Assembly: GCF_019320115.1 (NCBI RefSeq)
Contig: NC_089593.1
Coordinates: 12,557,873 to 12,621,872, forward strand
Source: Miscanthus floridulus
Lineage: Eukaryota; Streptophyta; Magnoliopsida; Poales; Poaceae
Direction of reading: 5' to 3'
DNA: 64,000 nucleotides
Position numbers and translations under genes: made by a program. Below the pieces are notes generated by a model. It saw nothing but the letters and a program-made list of their open reading frames with translations. It ran no database searches and was not told the DNA's origin. Of this stretch, positions 10,400 through 23,100 are shown in pieces (the stretch's first letter is position 1; each line of letters starts with the position of its first letter).

Positions 10400-12755
10400 C
10401 ATAGAGGGAGATGACGGCTGTCTTCTAGGGAGAGGCAGTGGTGTCGGCCGTCTACATCCTCAACCGCTCGCCTACCAAGGCGCTCGATGGCAGGACACCG
10501 TACGAGGCTTGGCATGGGCACAAGCCGGCGGTCTGGCACTTGCGGGTCTTCGGCTGCCTCATGTTCGCCAAGGAGCTTGGCCACATCAGCAAGCTCGACG
10601 ACAGGAGCACTCCGAGAGTGTTCATCGGCTATGCGGAGGGCTCGAAGGCCTACCGTATCCTCGACCCAAAGACACATTGTGTGCGCACAATGCGCGATGT
10701 TGTGTTCAACGAAGGGCGAGGATGGGCGTGGGATAAGGCGGTGGACGACGGCTCGGCTCCGACGTACGATGACTTCACTGTCGAGTACGTTCACTTCGAG
10801 GGAGCTGGGGGAGTAGGCAGCTCTTCTTTGATGAGCGCGTCTACCCTAGTCCCTGAGCCTCCACCGACCCCGGCGCCTGCTACTCCGACAGCACCACGCT
10901 CTCCAGCCAGGACCTCGGCTGCGATGAGTTCTTCGCTGGCTCCACCACAGCCGGCACCGCCATGCACTCCAGCACCGATAGGCACCACTCCGGGCACGTC
11001 TACTCCAACACCAGCTCGTGTCGAGCATAGCCCGGTTGAGCTCGCTACTCCGCTCTCTCACGACGAGGCGCGCATCGATGCATACCACGACGGTGAGCCA
11101 TTGCGGTATCGTATGATGGAGAACCTTCTCGACGACCAGTCAATGTCGGGACTAGTGCCTCATGACCTGGAGGCGCAGTTGCACCTTGTGTGTGACGACG
11201 GCGTGCCTCGGTTGTTTGCTAAGGCCGAGAGACACATGGCATGGCGTGCCGCGATGCAGTTGGAGATGGATGCAATTGAGAAGAACCGCACCTAGGAGCT
11301 TGCTGACCTTCCTCGGAGCCATAGCGCGATCACCCTTAAGTGGGTGTACAAACTGAAGAGGGATAAAGCCGGCGCCATCGTCAAGCACAAGGCTTGCTTG
11401 GTGGCATGAGGTTTCGTGCAGCAGGAGGGGGTCGACTTCGACAACGCCTTTGCTCCCGTGGCACGGATGGAGTCCGTGCAACTCCTCCTTGCGCTAGCGG
11501 CCCAGAAGGGCTGGCGTGTTCATCACATGGACGTCAAGTCGGCGTTCCTTAACGGCGACTTGAAGGAGGAGGTCTACGTGCACCAGCCACAGGGATTTGC
11601 GATCCCTGGCAAGGAGGGCAAGGTGCTCCGCCTACGCAAGGCCCTCTATGGCTTGCGGCAGGCACCGAGGGCGTGGAATGCCAAGTTGGATTGCACGCTA
11701 AAGGGGATGGGCTTCGAGCAAAGCCCGCACGAGGCGGCCATCTACCGATGGGGCAGTGGAGGAAATGCTCTGCTGGTGGGTGTCTACGTCGATGACTTGG
11801 TGATCACCGGCACCAAGGATGCGGAGGTGGCGGCATTTAAGGAAGAGATGAAGGCCACCTTCTAGATGAGTGACCTGGGGCTTCTCTACTTCTACTTGGG
11901 AATCGAGGTGCACCACGATGACTCTGGGATCACGCTTCGACAGACCGCCTACGCTAAGCGCATCGTTGAGCTAGCTGGGCTCACCGACTGCAACCCAGCT
12001 CTCACTCCGATGGAGGAGAGGCTGAAGCTGAGCCGTGACAGCACGACGGAAGAGGTGGACGCTATGCAATACCGGCGTCTTGTGGGGAGCCTTCGCTACC
12101 TCGCCCACACACGGCCAGACTTGGCATTCTCCATCGGCTACGTTAGTCGGTTCATGCAGCGACCGACGACGGAGCACCAGCAGGCTGTGAAGAGGATCAT
12201 CCGCTACGTTGCGGGGACTCTCGACCACGGCCTCACTACCCTAGGTGCCCTGGGGCAGCACACTTCGTCGGGTATAGCGACAGCGACCACGCCGGTGACA
12301 TCGACACCAGCAAGAGCACGAGCGAGATCCTCTTCCTCCTCGGCAAGTGCCTCATTAGCTGGCAGTCGGTCAAGCAACAGGTGGTGGCCCTGTCCAGCTG
12401 CGAGGCCGAGTACATAGCGGCCTCCACTGCTTCGACTCAGGCGCTCTGACTCGCTCGACTGCTTGGTGATCTCCTCAGCAGAGACACTAGAGCGGTGGAG
12501 CTCAGGATGGACAGCAAGTCCGCTCTGGCCCTGGCAAAGAACCCCGTTTTCCATGAACGGAGTAAGCACATCCGGGTGATGTACCACTTCATCCGAGGTT
12601 GTTTGGAGGAATGGAGCATCAAGGCAAGCTACATCAACACCAAGGACCAGCTTGCGGACCTGCTTACCAAGCCTCTTGGGAGGATCAAGTTCCTTGAGCT
12701 CTGCTCCAGGACCGGGATGGTTCAACTTTCCCACAAGACGACGCACAAGACTTAG
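10400..12755 (+). pseudogene. Copia copy B pol (integrase end, RT, RNase H), broken
   Basis: Frames in order: integrase C-terminal part with VYILNRSPTKAL (10438-11295); reverse transcriptase (11416-11865) with MDVKSAFLNGDL and VYVDDLVI; its continuation with YVSRFMQRPTTEHQQ (11866-12417); and RNase H with KSALALAKNPVF (12495-12755, normal TAG end). In-frame stops lie near 11294 (TAG), 11407 (TGA) and 11863 (TAG), and the frame shifts near 12237. The stop at 11863 sits at the same codon as the one at 2063 in copy A. No functional product is expected. Confidence 0.85.
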
Positions 12756-12763
12756 GGGGAAAA
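12752..12763 (+). other. Polypurine tract of copy B
   Basis: A purine-rich run (AGGGGGAAAA) overlaps the pol stop codon and directly precedes the LTR start TGATGGG. It is the expected second-strand primer of an LTR retrotransposon. Confidence 0.7.
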
Positions 12764-13132
12764 TGATGGGATAAGTCTCTGTGTTGGCTAGTCTTTGTGG
12801 GGCTACAGCATATGGTCCTTGTGGCTACATGGTGGTCTTGCTGCCCATCAAGAACAGCATCCTTGATTGGCTAGGACAGCATCCTAGCATCAAGGACAGC
12901 ATCCTTGACTGGCTAGGACAGCAACTGTTTTAGGACAGCAATGTTAGCATCTAGCATTATGGCATATGTTTGGCTGGCTAGCAGCCTATAAATATGTATC
13001 CCCAACCCCTCAGATTGGCATGGCATTTGTGTGAGAAATAGATCAGAAAATTGCTCCAACTTCTAGTGTCATCCTCTCTCGATGAGAGTAAGAATTCTGC
13101 TACTACCAAGAGTAAGAATTCAGCGACTAACA
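12764..13132 (+). repeat. 3' LTR of Copia copy B
   Basis: A 369-bp LTR with TG...CA ends that matches 777-1164 in reverse complement. It contains CAGCATCCTTGACTGGC-type repeats in U3 and CCTATAAATATG (about 12984-12995) as a likely TATA box. Confidence 0.8.
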
Positions 13133-14867
13133 AAGCATTGGTTACTTCAACCCTGATAATTGCATACCTCAGTTTAACGAACCTTTTTTACAGAACATAA
13201 ATATGGATTAACAAACCTAAAGATGCATGATTTCAGGATAACTTCGCTTACTTCCATGGCGTGCTCTATGGACATGTCTGTTTTTACGTTGCTCTTGAAT
13301 ATCTGATAAGTAATATTGGTCGTCTGGGATAGCTGTTGCTTTCCTTTTTAGGGAAACATGCTTTGTACATATCAATCAGATATGTAATGTAACTTCTACC
13401 AATACAATAAGACAGTCCCTCATTCGACTCCAATAATTTATATGCAATGGCCGTGCACTGCAATGCAGAGGTCCTACTAAATTTTCCTTATACACAGTTG
13501 CGAAGCTAGAGCGAATCCAAGGGGGGTGCGGCTGCCTTGCGGATGCGTAGATTTGAGTCATAATCATGGTGAAAATTTAACCCTATCCACTGATATTCAA
13601 AATTTCTATGGGTGCATCCGCATCCACAACACTGCATGTAGCTTAGCCACTGCTTATACAGATATAGAATCTACATAGTCTTGCTTCGCTTGGCGGACAT
13701 CCAACTCGATATATAGAAAGATTTAGGATCATACCATGTCAATCCTTTATTGGTTTGATGGGTTATTATTATCCATCCAATCCAAGTTACCTCATTGCTG
13801 CTATTTGTGAATTTAAAACCTAATGCCCATGTTACCTTACACTGAATCGAATAATTAAATAGCAGTGGCAAAAAAATATTCATGATTCTAGGTTCTTATG
13901 GTTAATCGCACAGCCTTATTTGTATATATGTGTGCGTTCAAATTACTCTGCTTCCAAGGTTTCCCATTTAACTGTTGCGTTCCTAACTTTTGCTCCATAC
14001 TATGATACTACCATTTCACTATCTGTAGTGTCCAATCTTGCTTACATTTATATATCTTTTGAAATTTGGATCCACAACAATTCAACCACACAGATTGGGT
14101 TACTCTTTTGGTGCCGTGTTTGTGTTCTTCCAGCTTGGTCCTGTTCCCCCGTTTTTTCCATTGAATTGACAGGTTACAAACTCAGCTTCTTGAATTGTGT
14201 TCCCTTATGCAGTTTCCTAATATTTGTTTGCAGCCTATGGTTCCTCCAAAGTCTGAGAAAATAAAAATAGTGTGCAAATTTTACTATCAACAGACCACCC
14301 ATTTCTTGCTTCTAATCCCTCAAGCAGTTTGTGTTACACATAAGAGCATAGCGATGAAATGAAATGAGGGGTGTACATACAGCCACCGGTAAATAGCACT
14401 CATCTGCTTCAAACACAAATTTACATTGAAGTCATAAATGTTGATGCATGCATTTCTTGATCACTAGCTCCTGTAAAATTATTTCGTGCTAAGGTTCAGA
14501 ACCTGCAAACTCAATGGCCTTTAATCCTTGATGCCGTGCTAATTGGATGTGCTTCTTTGGAACGCAGTAACAGTTTAATTTTAATCTTTTCTTGCTGCGT
14601 AGGTTGTTCACAGGGTGTCTTGATGGTGTTCTGTTGTGTTCTCCTTACTACAACTGCTCCTTGATGAAATATTTGTAACGCACAAAAAGCTGCCAGCTCG
14701 ACATCATCAGTAAAAGACAGGCGGGAAACACCGGGTTTCGTCAATTGTAATTAGAATCTTTTACAATCTTTTTGCATCTTAGTTTCTCGAATGAACAGTC
14801 CTACAATAGCCTTCTCAACCACATCCGTCTGATCGGAGCAGCATCGCTCCATCCCACGGCAATAGCA
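13133..14867. other. AT-rich spacer without a recognisable gene
   Basis: About 1.7 kb between the Copia cluster and the hAT region. The open frames here are short, unlike known proteins and interrupted. I see no RNA gene, repeat border or promoter I could defend. Confidence 0.5.
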
Positions 14868-15604
14868 CGGCATAGCACTATATGGCACGGCACTATTAGA
14901 CATGGCACTATTAGGCACTATGCGTTAGTCGTGCCGTGTCATGGCCGCATAGTAACCCGTGCCCGTCTCCTGGCCTAGGCACGGCACTACTCCTGGCACA
15001 GCGGCCCAACGTGTCCATGCTGGCCCTGACCCAACATCGCCGCGCGTCCTGCTCCCAAGCCGTCTGCCGCGCATATCTGCTCCCACGCCGTCACCATCGT
15101 CACGCCGCGCCACGCAGTCGCTGTTGCCGCGCGCCGCTACTCCAGCGCCGTTGTCGTCGCCACGCGCTGTGTCATCGTCGCCGCGCGCTGCTATGCCCTC
15201 ATCGTCACCATGCCGGGTGGCCTGCGCCCTCGCTGTCACCGTGCCACTCTGCTTGACGAGTCACGGAGTAGGAGGCAGAGGAAAAAAGAATCAGGAGAAA
15301 GCTAGGGTTTTAAGGGAGGAGACCTTTGTAAATGGTGATCTTCGTTGATCCAATGGTTGTGGTTCATCCTGAGGGGATCTAGTGGTAGAGAAGTATTGGG
15401 CCGCATAGTGCTAGCCCAATTATCCGTGACATGCTCGCAACGGCACTACAAGCTAGGCTCGTGGCCCAGGCACAGTCCTACACTCATGCCCGTACCGACA
15501 CTAGCACTATAGTCATTTGGCCGGACCGGTCCGTGCTAGGGTCATACTTTTTAGGTCGTGCTAGGGCCGGCCCATCGGGCCTGGCCCATTTGGCCATCTA
15601 TACT
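14868..15604. mobile_element. hAT-like subterminal remnant
   Basis: The right edge reads GGCCTGGCCCATTTGGCCAT, and the left part repeats GGCACGGCAC and CACTATTAG blocks. GGCC- and CGGC-rich subterminal repeats ending in TGGCCAAATGGGCC are common in grass hAT elements. The centre (15000-15260) is GC-rich with no clear protein. Exact ends and target duplication could not be fixed, so the borders are approximate. Confidence 0.35.
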
Positions 15605-15935
15605 CGTGACCCGTCTCTCTCGGTCTCTCTACCGCAGAAAAGGAGGAGGAGGAGGCGGCGGCGGCGGCGACGCGCCGGCGAGGGGCTCCCAAGCGGCGGG
15701 GCTAGCCGGAGGTCCAACTTGAAGCTGGCCCCCCCAAGCGGCGCAGCTAGCCGGAGCTTCAAGCGGCACGGCCAGCCGGAGATCCAAGTGGCGGCGGCGG
15801 CGGTGTGTAGCACGAGTACGGGCTGAGACAGCACGAGCAGTTCTTCGTCTTCCCAACCCCAAGCAGCGGCTTCATCTTCAGTTCTTCCTCTTCCGCAACC
15901 CTAAGCAGCAACAACAACACAAGTCGCCGGACACC

Positions 15936-18175
15936 ATGGCAGATCAACAAAGTAACTTTATTCTCTTCTGATCTGCTAGTTTTGAATTTGTTCTCTGTAT
16001 TTTGTAGCCTGCGTGAACTGCTACCTGTGTCCTGATGTGTTGTATAATATTTTGGGCCTAGTTTAGATCTGGAAATGTAATGATACTTTTTCGAGGAACT
16101 ATGGCATAACCTAGTACTACTATGTAGTTTATTGTTGCATGCTATGGCTTCTAACTGATCCTGTATGTGCACATGTTAACTCAAGCTTTGTACTTAACTC
16201 AAGCTACCATATTAATTTTGTTGCCTTTTGTGTCTGCTCTTTGCATAGGTAATCCATCTAGCACCGCCTTTGCCCCAGTAGCTGGTGCACAAGCACGAGC
16301 ACAACGTGCTATTAACTCAGACGGCCCTGCATGGTCTCATTGTTACTGCCCAGACATAACCAAGAAGCAAAGTCTGAAGTGCAAATACTGTGACAAGCTC
16401 TACAGTGGTGGAATTACCAGAATAAAGTACCATCTTGCTGGGATTAAAGGAAACAATACTACTAAGTGCTTGAAAGTTCCACCTCCAGTGCAGCAAGAGC
16501 TGTTTGCTTTGATTACAAAGAAGACTAGTGAAAAGGAAGAGAAAGCCAAAGAAAAGGAAAGGGAAAGAGCTGAAGTTGACATAGATCACTCAGACTATGG
16601 AAGTGGCAGTGAAGATTCAGAACATGGCAATGTTGTTCTTGTGGTGAAGCCAAAGGAAACAAAAGGATCTACTAGCTCTAGATCTGTAGTAGGTAGTGGT
16701 TCTATTGAGAAGTATTACAAGCCACCTTCTATAGAGGAGTCTGCTAAGACCAAGCTAAGCAACAAGGTTCAAACAGCATTGACAACTCAGAAAAGAGAAT
16801 AGAGGAGGGATAGAACTTGTGAGTACATATGTCAGTGGTTCTATGAAGCTAGCATTCCACACAACACAATCAGCCTTCCTAGCTTTGCTAATATGTTAGA
16901 GGCCATTGGACAATTTGGTAGAGGTCTAAGAGGGCCCAGTCCCTATGAGATGAGTGGACCATTCTTACAGAAAAGGAAGGAAAAGGTGTTGGACGGATTC
17001 AAGGAGCATAAGGAGGCATGGGAGCTCACAGGTTGTTCAATCATGACAGATGCATGGACAGATAGGAAGGGTAGGGGAGTGATGAATTTAGTTGTGCATA
17101 GTGCTCATGGGGTACTCTTCTTAGATTCAGTGGACTGCTCAGGTGATAGGAAAGATGGCTAATATATCTTTGACCTTGTGGACAGATACATAGAAGAGAT
17201 AGGGGAAGAACATGTTGTCCAAGTGGTGACTGATAATGCTAGTGTCAATACAACTGCAGCAAGTCTATTGACAGCAAAAAGACCTTCAATATGTTGGAAT
17301 GGATGTGCTGCTCATTGCTTGGATCTCATGCTGGAGGATATTGGGAAGCTTAGACCAGTTGAGGAAACAATTGCTAGTGCAAGACAAGTGACTGTGTTCT
17401 TGTATGCTCGTACTAGGGTGTTGGATTTGATGAGAAAATTTCTTAAGAAAGACTTGGTTCGCTCTGGGGTTACACGATTTACCACTGCTTATTTGAATCT
17501 CAAAAGCTTGCTGGACAGCAAAAAAAGAATTGATAAAACTGTTTAAATCAGATGAGATGGAAGAATTGGGTTACTTGAAGCAGGCCAAGGGGAACAAAGC
17601 CAACAAAGTGGTCAGGTCTGAAACCTTTTGGAAAAATGTTGACACTGCAGTTAATTTCTGAGAGGTTTGACAATGATAAGAGCTGCTTCAAAGAGGTTTG
17701 GGAAATCATTGATAAAAGATGGGACAACAAGCTCAAAACTCCACTACACCTGGCTGGTTACTATTTGAACCCCCACTACTATTACCCAAATAAGTCAGAG
17801 ATCGAGAAAGATGGATCATTTAGAGCAAGTGTGATTTCCTGTATTACAAAGATGGTTGATGATGAAGAAACCCAAGACAAGATATTTGAAGAACTCGACA
17901 TGTATCAAATTCAGCAAGGGAGTTTTGGACATGAAATTGCCACAAGGCAGCGAAAGAACAAGAATTTCAATCCAGGTGAACAACTGAATATGTGAACTTA
18001 ATTTGATTGCTGAATATCATATTTTTGTTGTAACTTGTTTAATGTTTATGCAGCAAAATGGTGGTTGAACCATGGCACAGGCACACCAAATCTTAGGAAA
18101 TTGGCAGCAAGGATTCTGAGTCTGATCTGTAGCTCCTCAGCTTGTGAGAGGAACTGGTCAGTATTTGAACAGGTA
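15936..18175 (+). pseudogene. hAT-family transposase relative (BED finger, DUF659, dimerisation end), broken
   Basis: A 16-base first exon (ATG at 15936, MADQQ) ends at a GT at 15952 and joins in phase to an exon starting at 16249. This gives a BED-type finger (LKCKYCDKLYSGGITRIKYH), an acidic linker, a DUF659-like block (CSIMTDAWTDRKGRGVMNLV; VTDNASVN; CAAHCLDLML) and, after a further intron, the hAT C-terminal dimerisation motif SSACERNWSVFEQ near 18145-18175. It is broken by TAG at 16800, TAA at 17160, an extra A in an A run near 17520, and a gap near 17650. Intact relatives cut and paste hAT elements; some are domesticated. This copy is dead. Confidence 0.75.
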
Positions 18176-19084
18176 AAAAAAAAATTGTGACATGCAGCTT
18201 TGTGTGCATGCTATCTTTTTTGAATTATAATGTTTCTTCATGGAATTTAAATCTGACCTGCAGCCTTGTGTTCACTACTTGACTCATAGGTTCATACAAA
18301 GAATGATCCCAGTGAGTCAGTGACCCAGTCCATATCAAAGGGTTCACAAATCACATGTTTCTAGAGCAGTAATATGCAGAATGTAAGCAGCACCATTAAT
18401 CCATTACAACGGGTGTCTGAAAAGTATCACTACCGACGACACCAAAATGAAGCAAGAAGCAACAAGGGCAAGTCTTGACTTCATGCAAGTCCTAGTGATA
18501 GCAAGCAGGCCTTCAGCGTTTTACCAGGGATTCTTTCTTTTTGGCGGTGAGTTCTGGGAAACACAGATCCATCAGCATAGAGGCGTCGTAGGAGGTTCCA
18601 CAAGCTCCTGAAGGTGTTCCTCTGTTGTTCGCAACTTGTCCATCTTACCTGCATCAGCCAAAATAGCAGAAACGGTGTGAATCAGATGATAAATACGCAC
18701 GATGCACAAGGTAAAGTGATTCTTTATGCTTCAAACAGCCAAGGTAGGAGAGATGTCTCAAAGAAGGCACATTTTCATAGGGCATTCTATCACAAGACCA
18801 CAGAAATCACAATAAAGGTGCTTCCCTTCCATATAATGCATACACAGAACGCAACTCTCATATACAAAACTCCCAATAAGAGGTAACACTGAAGTAAGAA
18901 AAGTTTTTTTATGTGTGTTTGATGATTTATTAATTGCACACCTACAGCTCCCTGGACTCCAAAGTAACAAAAATCGTGGCCAAGCTAAGGTAAAAGAAAC
19001 ATGTAGTTTTCTTCTAACTAACTAAACATGTGGTTAACAACTAGCTATAATCATGCAAAATCAAGGAGAAATATTTCAATTTTG
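18176..19084. other. Spacer between hAT pseudogene and F-box pseudogene
   Basis: No coding region was recognised. It lies downstream of the F-box stop on the minus strand, so part may be the old 3' UTR, but I see no clear poly(A) signal that settles this. Confidence 0.4.
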
Positions 19085-19413
19085 CTAAGAAAGTGTCAAA
19101 CTGTTGCTTTTATCTATTGATAAAGCTTGCAACATAAAAGGGCCAATATGAGTACCCTCGGAGAAAAGCCAGGTTGCAGGGAGGTGTCCACTCTTCCATG
19201 ATACCATCCACAAGGGAGAATAGACCTTCCCATCTTTCATGTCAAATAGACTACAATATGTTGTCGTTTTCGAAGACCAGCCATCAGTGTCACCAGTGTA
19301 ATCATCCATGAAGAAGATACAGTCCCGTGACAGATCATATGGAGATACATGGACAGCTAAGGAGCACCCTCGCCCAATGAACAAAGCTACTTCGTTCCCT
19401 AGACTCCTCACTT

Positions 19414-19418
19414 CAGCC
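19414..19418. repeat. Target duplication CAGCC, left copy
   Basis: CAGCC at 19414-19418 matches CAGCC at 26174-26178 on the other side of the Copia element. It marks one clean insertion in the F-box coding sequence. Confidence 0.9.
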
Positions 19419-19920
19419 TGTTAGTTTTCTTAGGACTCAATCGAGTCAAGTTCACCAGATCGGGTATATAGAATAGGAATACATGTTCAAGCTTCACAGA
19501 GAGGTAGAGAGAAAAGGGGAGTGAGAGGTTGCAGACCATCGAAGGCCGTAGTGGTCGAAGCACCGGTCGGGATCTCGTTCGCGGACGCCATCTGCGTGCC
19601 GGCAGCGACGTTCGGTGGAGAGAGAGGAGTCGATGCAGTGGCGTCCTTGGCGGTGTGTGCGTCGGGGTGGCGTTGCCGGCGTCGGTGGTGCTTCCCGTCG
19701 CTGGCAGCGCCCCTTCTCAAGATCGGGTTAGGGTTAGGATATCGGTGGGGTGATTGGCGGCGCGGTGAACCTCGTACTGCGAGCCCCGGCCCCCACTTTT
19801 CCTTTATAGCGCTGTGCGACGGGGCCCCACCAACCATGTAGGGTTGGGCGCCCCCGATCAGGGCGCGAGAACAAGGCCCAAAGGCCGTTGGGCCTAATGG
19901 CGTGGGAGATCAATCCAACA
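19419..19920 (-). repeat. 3' LTR of the 6.76-kb Copia element
   Basis: 502 bp, TG...CA. It contains GGGTTAGGGTTAGG (about 19726-19739) and, on the element strand, CTATAAAGG near 19800 as a possible TATA box. Confidence 0.9.
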
Positions 19921-19932
19921 TTCTCCCCATTG
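19921..19932 (-). other. Polypurine tract of the 6.76-kb Copia element
   Basis: The minus strand reads AATGGGGAGAA immediately before the 3' LTR start TGTTGGATTG. This is the expected second-strand primer. Confidence 0.75.
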
Positions 19933-20133
19933 ATCTCTCATCACTTTCTTTGTTCTTTAATTCTTACTCAAACTTTCGATTCATATTTTTCTTGCTTCCA
20001 TCATATTTCATCACAGATTAGTGTATAGAACTGTCCCATCGTCACAGCAATTAGTGCCGTTAGACTAACAGCCACAATACACTTCTCCGTTTTGAAATGT
20101 AAACTTTCTTTGGGCCCTTCGTATGTTCGGGAA

Positions 20134-23100
20134 TCATAGGCTTTCCCTTAAACCCATGCCGGCTACGTGTTCTCTGAACACGTTGGGTGGTAAGCCCTTT
20201 GTGAGCGGATCCGCGAGCATTTTCTCTGTACTTATATGCTCAAGATTTATTATATGATCCCGAACTTTATCTTTCACAACATAGTACTTTATGTCAATGT
20301 GTTTGGCAGCACCACTTGACCTATTTTTGTGTGCATACTGTACCGCTGGATTGTTATCACAATACAATCTCAGTGGTTCATTTATATCATCAATCACTTT
20401 CAATCCGGGTATGAATTTCTTTAACCAATTCACCTGCCCCGTTGCCTCATAGCATGCTACAAACTCGGCATACATTGTCGAGGATGTAGTTACGGTTTGT
20501 TTGGAGCTTTTCCACGATATATCCCCTCCTGCGAGAGTAAATACATATCCTGACGCGGATTTTCTTTCATCTCCCGCATAATCAGAATCTGAATACCCCT
20601 CTATCTGCAGGGTATCAGATCTTCTATACGTAAGCATGAGGCCTTTCGTACCCTGCAAATAACGCAGGACTTTCTTCACTAATTTCCAATGTTCAATTCC
20701 TGGATTCTTTTGATATCTGCCAAGTAACCCGGTAACAAAAGCTAAGTCAGGGCGTGTACACACTTGGGCATATTGTAAACTTCCAACAGCTGAAGCATAC
20801 GGTACCGCTTTCATTTGGTCAATTTCATATTGGTTCTTGGGACATTGATGTTCCCCAAATCTATCGCCCTTGACTATAGGAGCAGGTGAAGGACTGCACG
20901 CATGCATACTAAATTTCTTTAGGACCTTTTCTATGTATGCCTTTTGCGATAATCCTAGAACCCCCTTTCTTCTGTCTCGGTGAATCTCTATTCCCAAAAC
21001 GAATGAGGCCTCACCGAGATCTTTCATATCAAAGTTTGAGGACAAGAATTTCTTCGTTTCCATTAGTAGATTGATATCACTACTAGCAAGCAAGATATCA
21101 TCCACATACAAAATTAGGAATATGTACTTTCCATTCTTGAACTTTGCGTAAACGCAATTGTCCTCAACATTTTCCTTAAACCCAAAACCTTTTATCGTTC
21201 TATCAAACTTCAAATACCACTGTCTTGAAGCTTGCTTCAATCCGTAGATTGATTTCTTTAGGCGGCATCCCATATTTTCCTTTTCTTTTATGACAAAACC
21301 TTTCGGTTGTGCCATATAAACATTTTCTTCCAAATCCCCGTTTAGGAAAGCCGTCTTTACATCCATTTGATGTAACTCCAAATCATAGTGGGCTACAAGT
21401 GCCATTATAATTCTGAAGGAGTCTTTACATGAGACTGGAGAAAATGTCTCATTGTAATCAATCCCTTCTCTTTGCGTGAAGCCTTTCGCCACAAGTCGCG
21501 CTTTAAATCTTTCTATATTCCCTTGGGAGTCGTATTTCGTTTTGTAGACCCATTTATAGCCTACTGTTTTGGCTCCTTTAGGAATATTTTCTAAGTCCCA
21601 AACTTTATTGGTACTCATTGATTTCAATTCATCTTCCATGGCCTTAAGCCACTTTGATGAGTGGTCGCTTCTCATGGCTTCTTCAAATGAGGCGGGATCA
21701 TCCCCCATCTGAAATTCTTCTATTTCATAAACTTCATAGTCATCAGTAATAGCTGATCTTCTTATTCTTTGAGACCTTCTAGGTGCCTCTGGCACTTGTT
21801 CCACATTGGGCTGTTGTTGTTCTTCCTCATGTGCAACATTTGGTTCTATAGGTTCCTCAAGGATAGGTTCCTCAAGGACTGGTTCCTTATGTTCATTCAT
21901 TGTCGCCACGGGAGAACTTGCAACAGGTGTTGGCACTACAGTGTCCTGCACTGTTGGTGCAACAGCAGCAGGTAGCATGAAGAATGGTTCTTCAACCATC
22001 GGAGTGGGTACATGTACCCACTTTTCCTGTAGGCTGATTTCTCATGCTACCATGCTCCCCCTGATCATGTTATCCTCCAAGAACACAGCGTGTCTTGTTT
22101 CTACAATCTTCGTATGTCTGTCAGGACAATAGAAGCGATATCCTTTCGATCTTTCTGGATAGCCAATAAAATGGCAGCTGACTGTCTTGGAGTCTAACTT
22201 TCCTATGTTTGGGTTAAACACTTTTGCCTCAGTCGGACAGCCCGACACACGCAAATGGTTAAGTGAGGGTTCCCTTCCTGTCCATAATTCATACGGTGTT
22301 TTAGGCACTGATTTACTTGGTACTCGATTAAGTATGTGAGTGGCGGTTTTCAGTGCCTCCATCCATAAACTAATCGGTAATGTGGAGTAACTCATCATGC
22401 TTGTTACCATATCCATTAAGGTACGGTTACGTCTTTCAGCCACTCCATTCTGCTGAGGCTCCCCCGGTGTGGAGTACTGAGCAACTATGCCATTTTCCTG
22501 TAGGAACCTTGCAAATGGTCCAGGAATTTGGCCATATGGGATATGTCGCCCATAGTACTCTCCACCTCGGTCTGATCGTACTATCTTGATTTTCTTATTG
22601 TGCTGATTTTCAACTTCAGCTTTAAATATTTTGAATTTATCCAATGCTTCCGATCTTTCTTTAATTGGATAAATATTGCCATAACGAGAGTAGTCGTCTG
22701 TGAATGTTATAAACGAGTCATAACCATCCACACTTTTCACTGGAAAAGGACCACATATGTCCGTGTGGATTATTTCTAAAATTCCTGTGCTTCGTTTGGC
22801 ATCTTTCTTAATTTTCTTGACATACTTTCCTTTGATACAATCAACACATTGTTCTAAATCTGAAAATTCAAAGTGCGGGAGAATTGATTCCTTAACCAAT
22901 CGTTCTATTCTCCCCCTCGAAATATGGCCCAAGCGACAATGCCATAATTTCGAAGAGACATAATCAATTCTCTTTCGCTTCTTAGTTACATTCGCAGATG
23001 GGGAATCATTCACATTCTCATCGCATACATTGTTCGCATTCTCAGCAAGAGATAATAAATAAAGCTTGTCTTGTCGGAAGGCAAGACCAACACATTTATT

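Larger units (their letters stand above)
10400..13132 (+). mobile_element. Copia copy B, 5'-truncated, head-to-head with copy A
   Basis: It begins inside integrase, runs through reverse transcriptase and RNase H, and ends with polypurine tract and LTR. It is the inverse of 777 to about 3540. The LTR ends CA at 13132 and is followed by AAGCA; no matching duplication can be named because the left border is the junction with copy A. The ten or so bases 10390-10399 fit neither copy. Confidence 0.8.
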
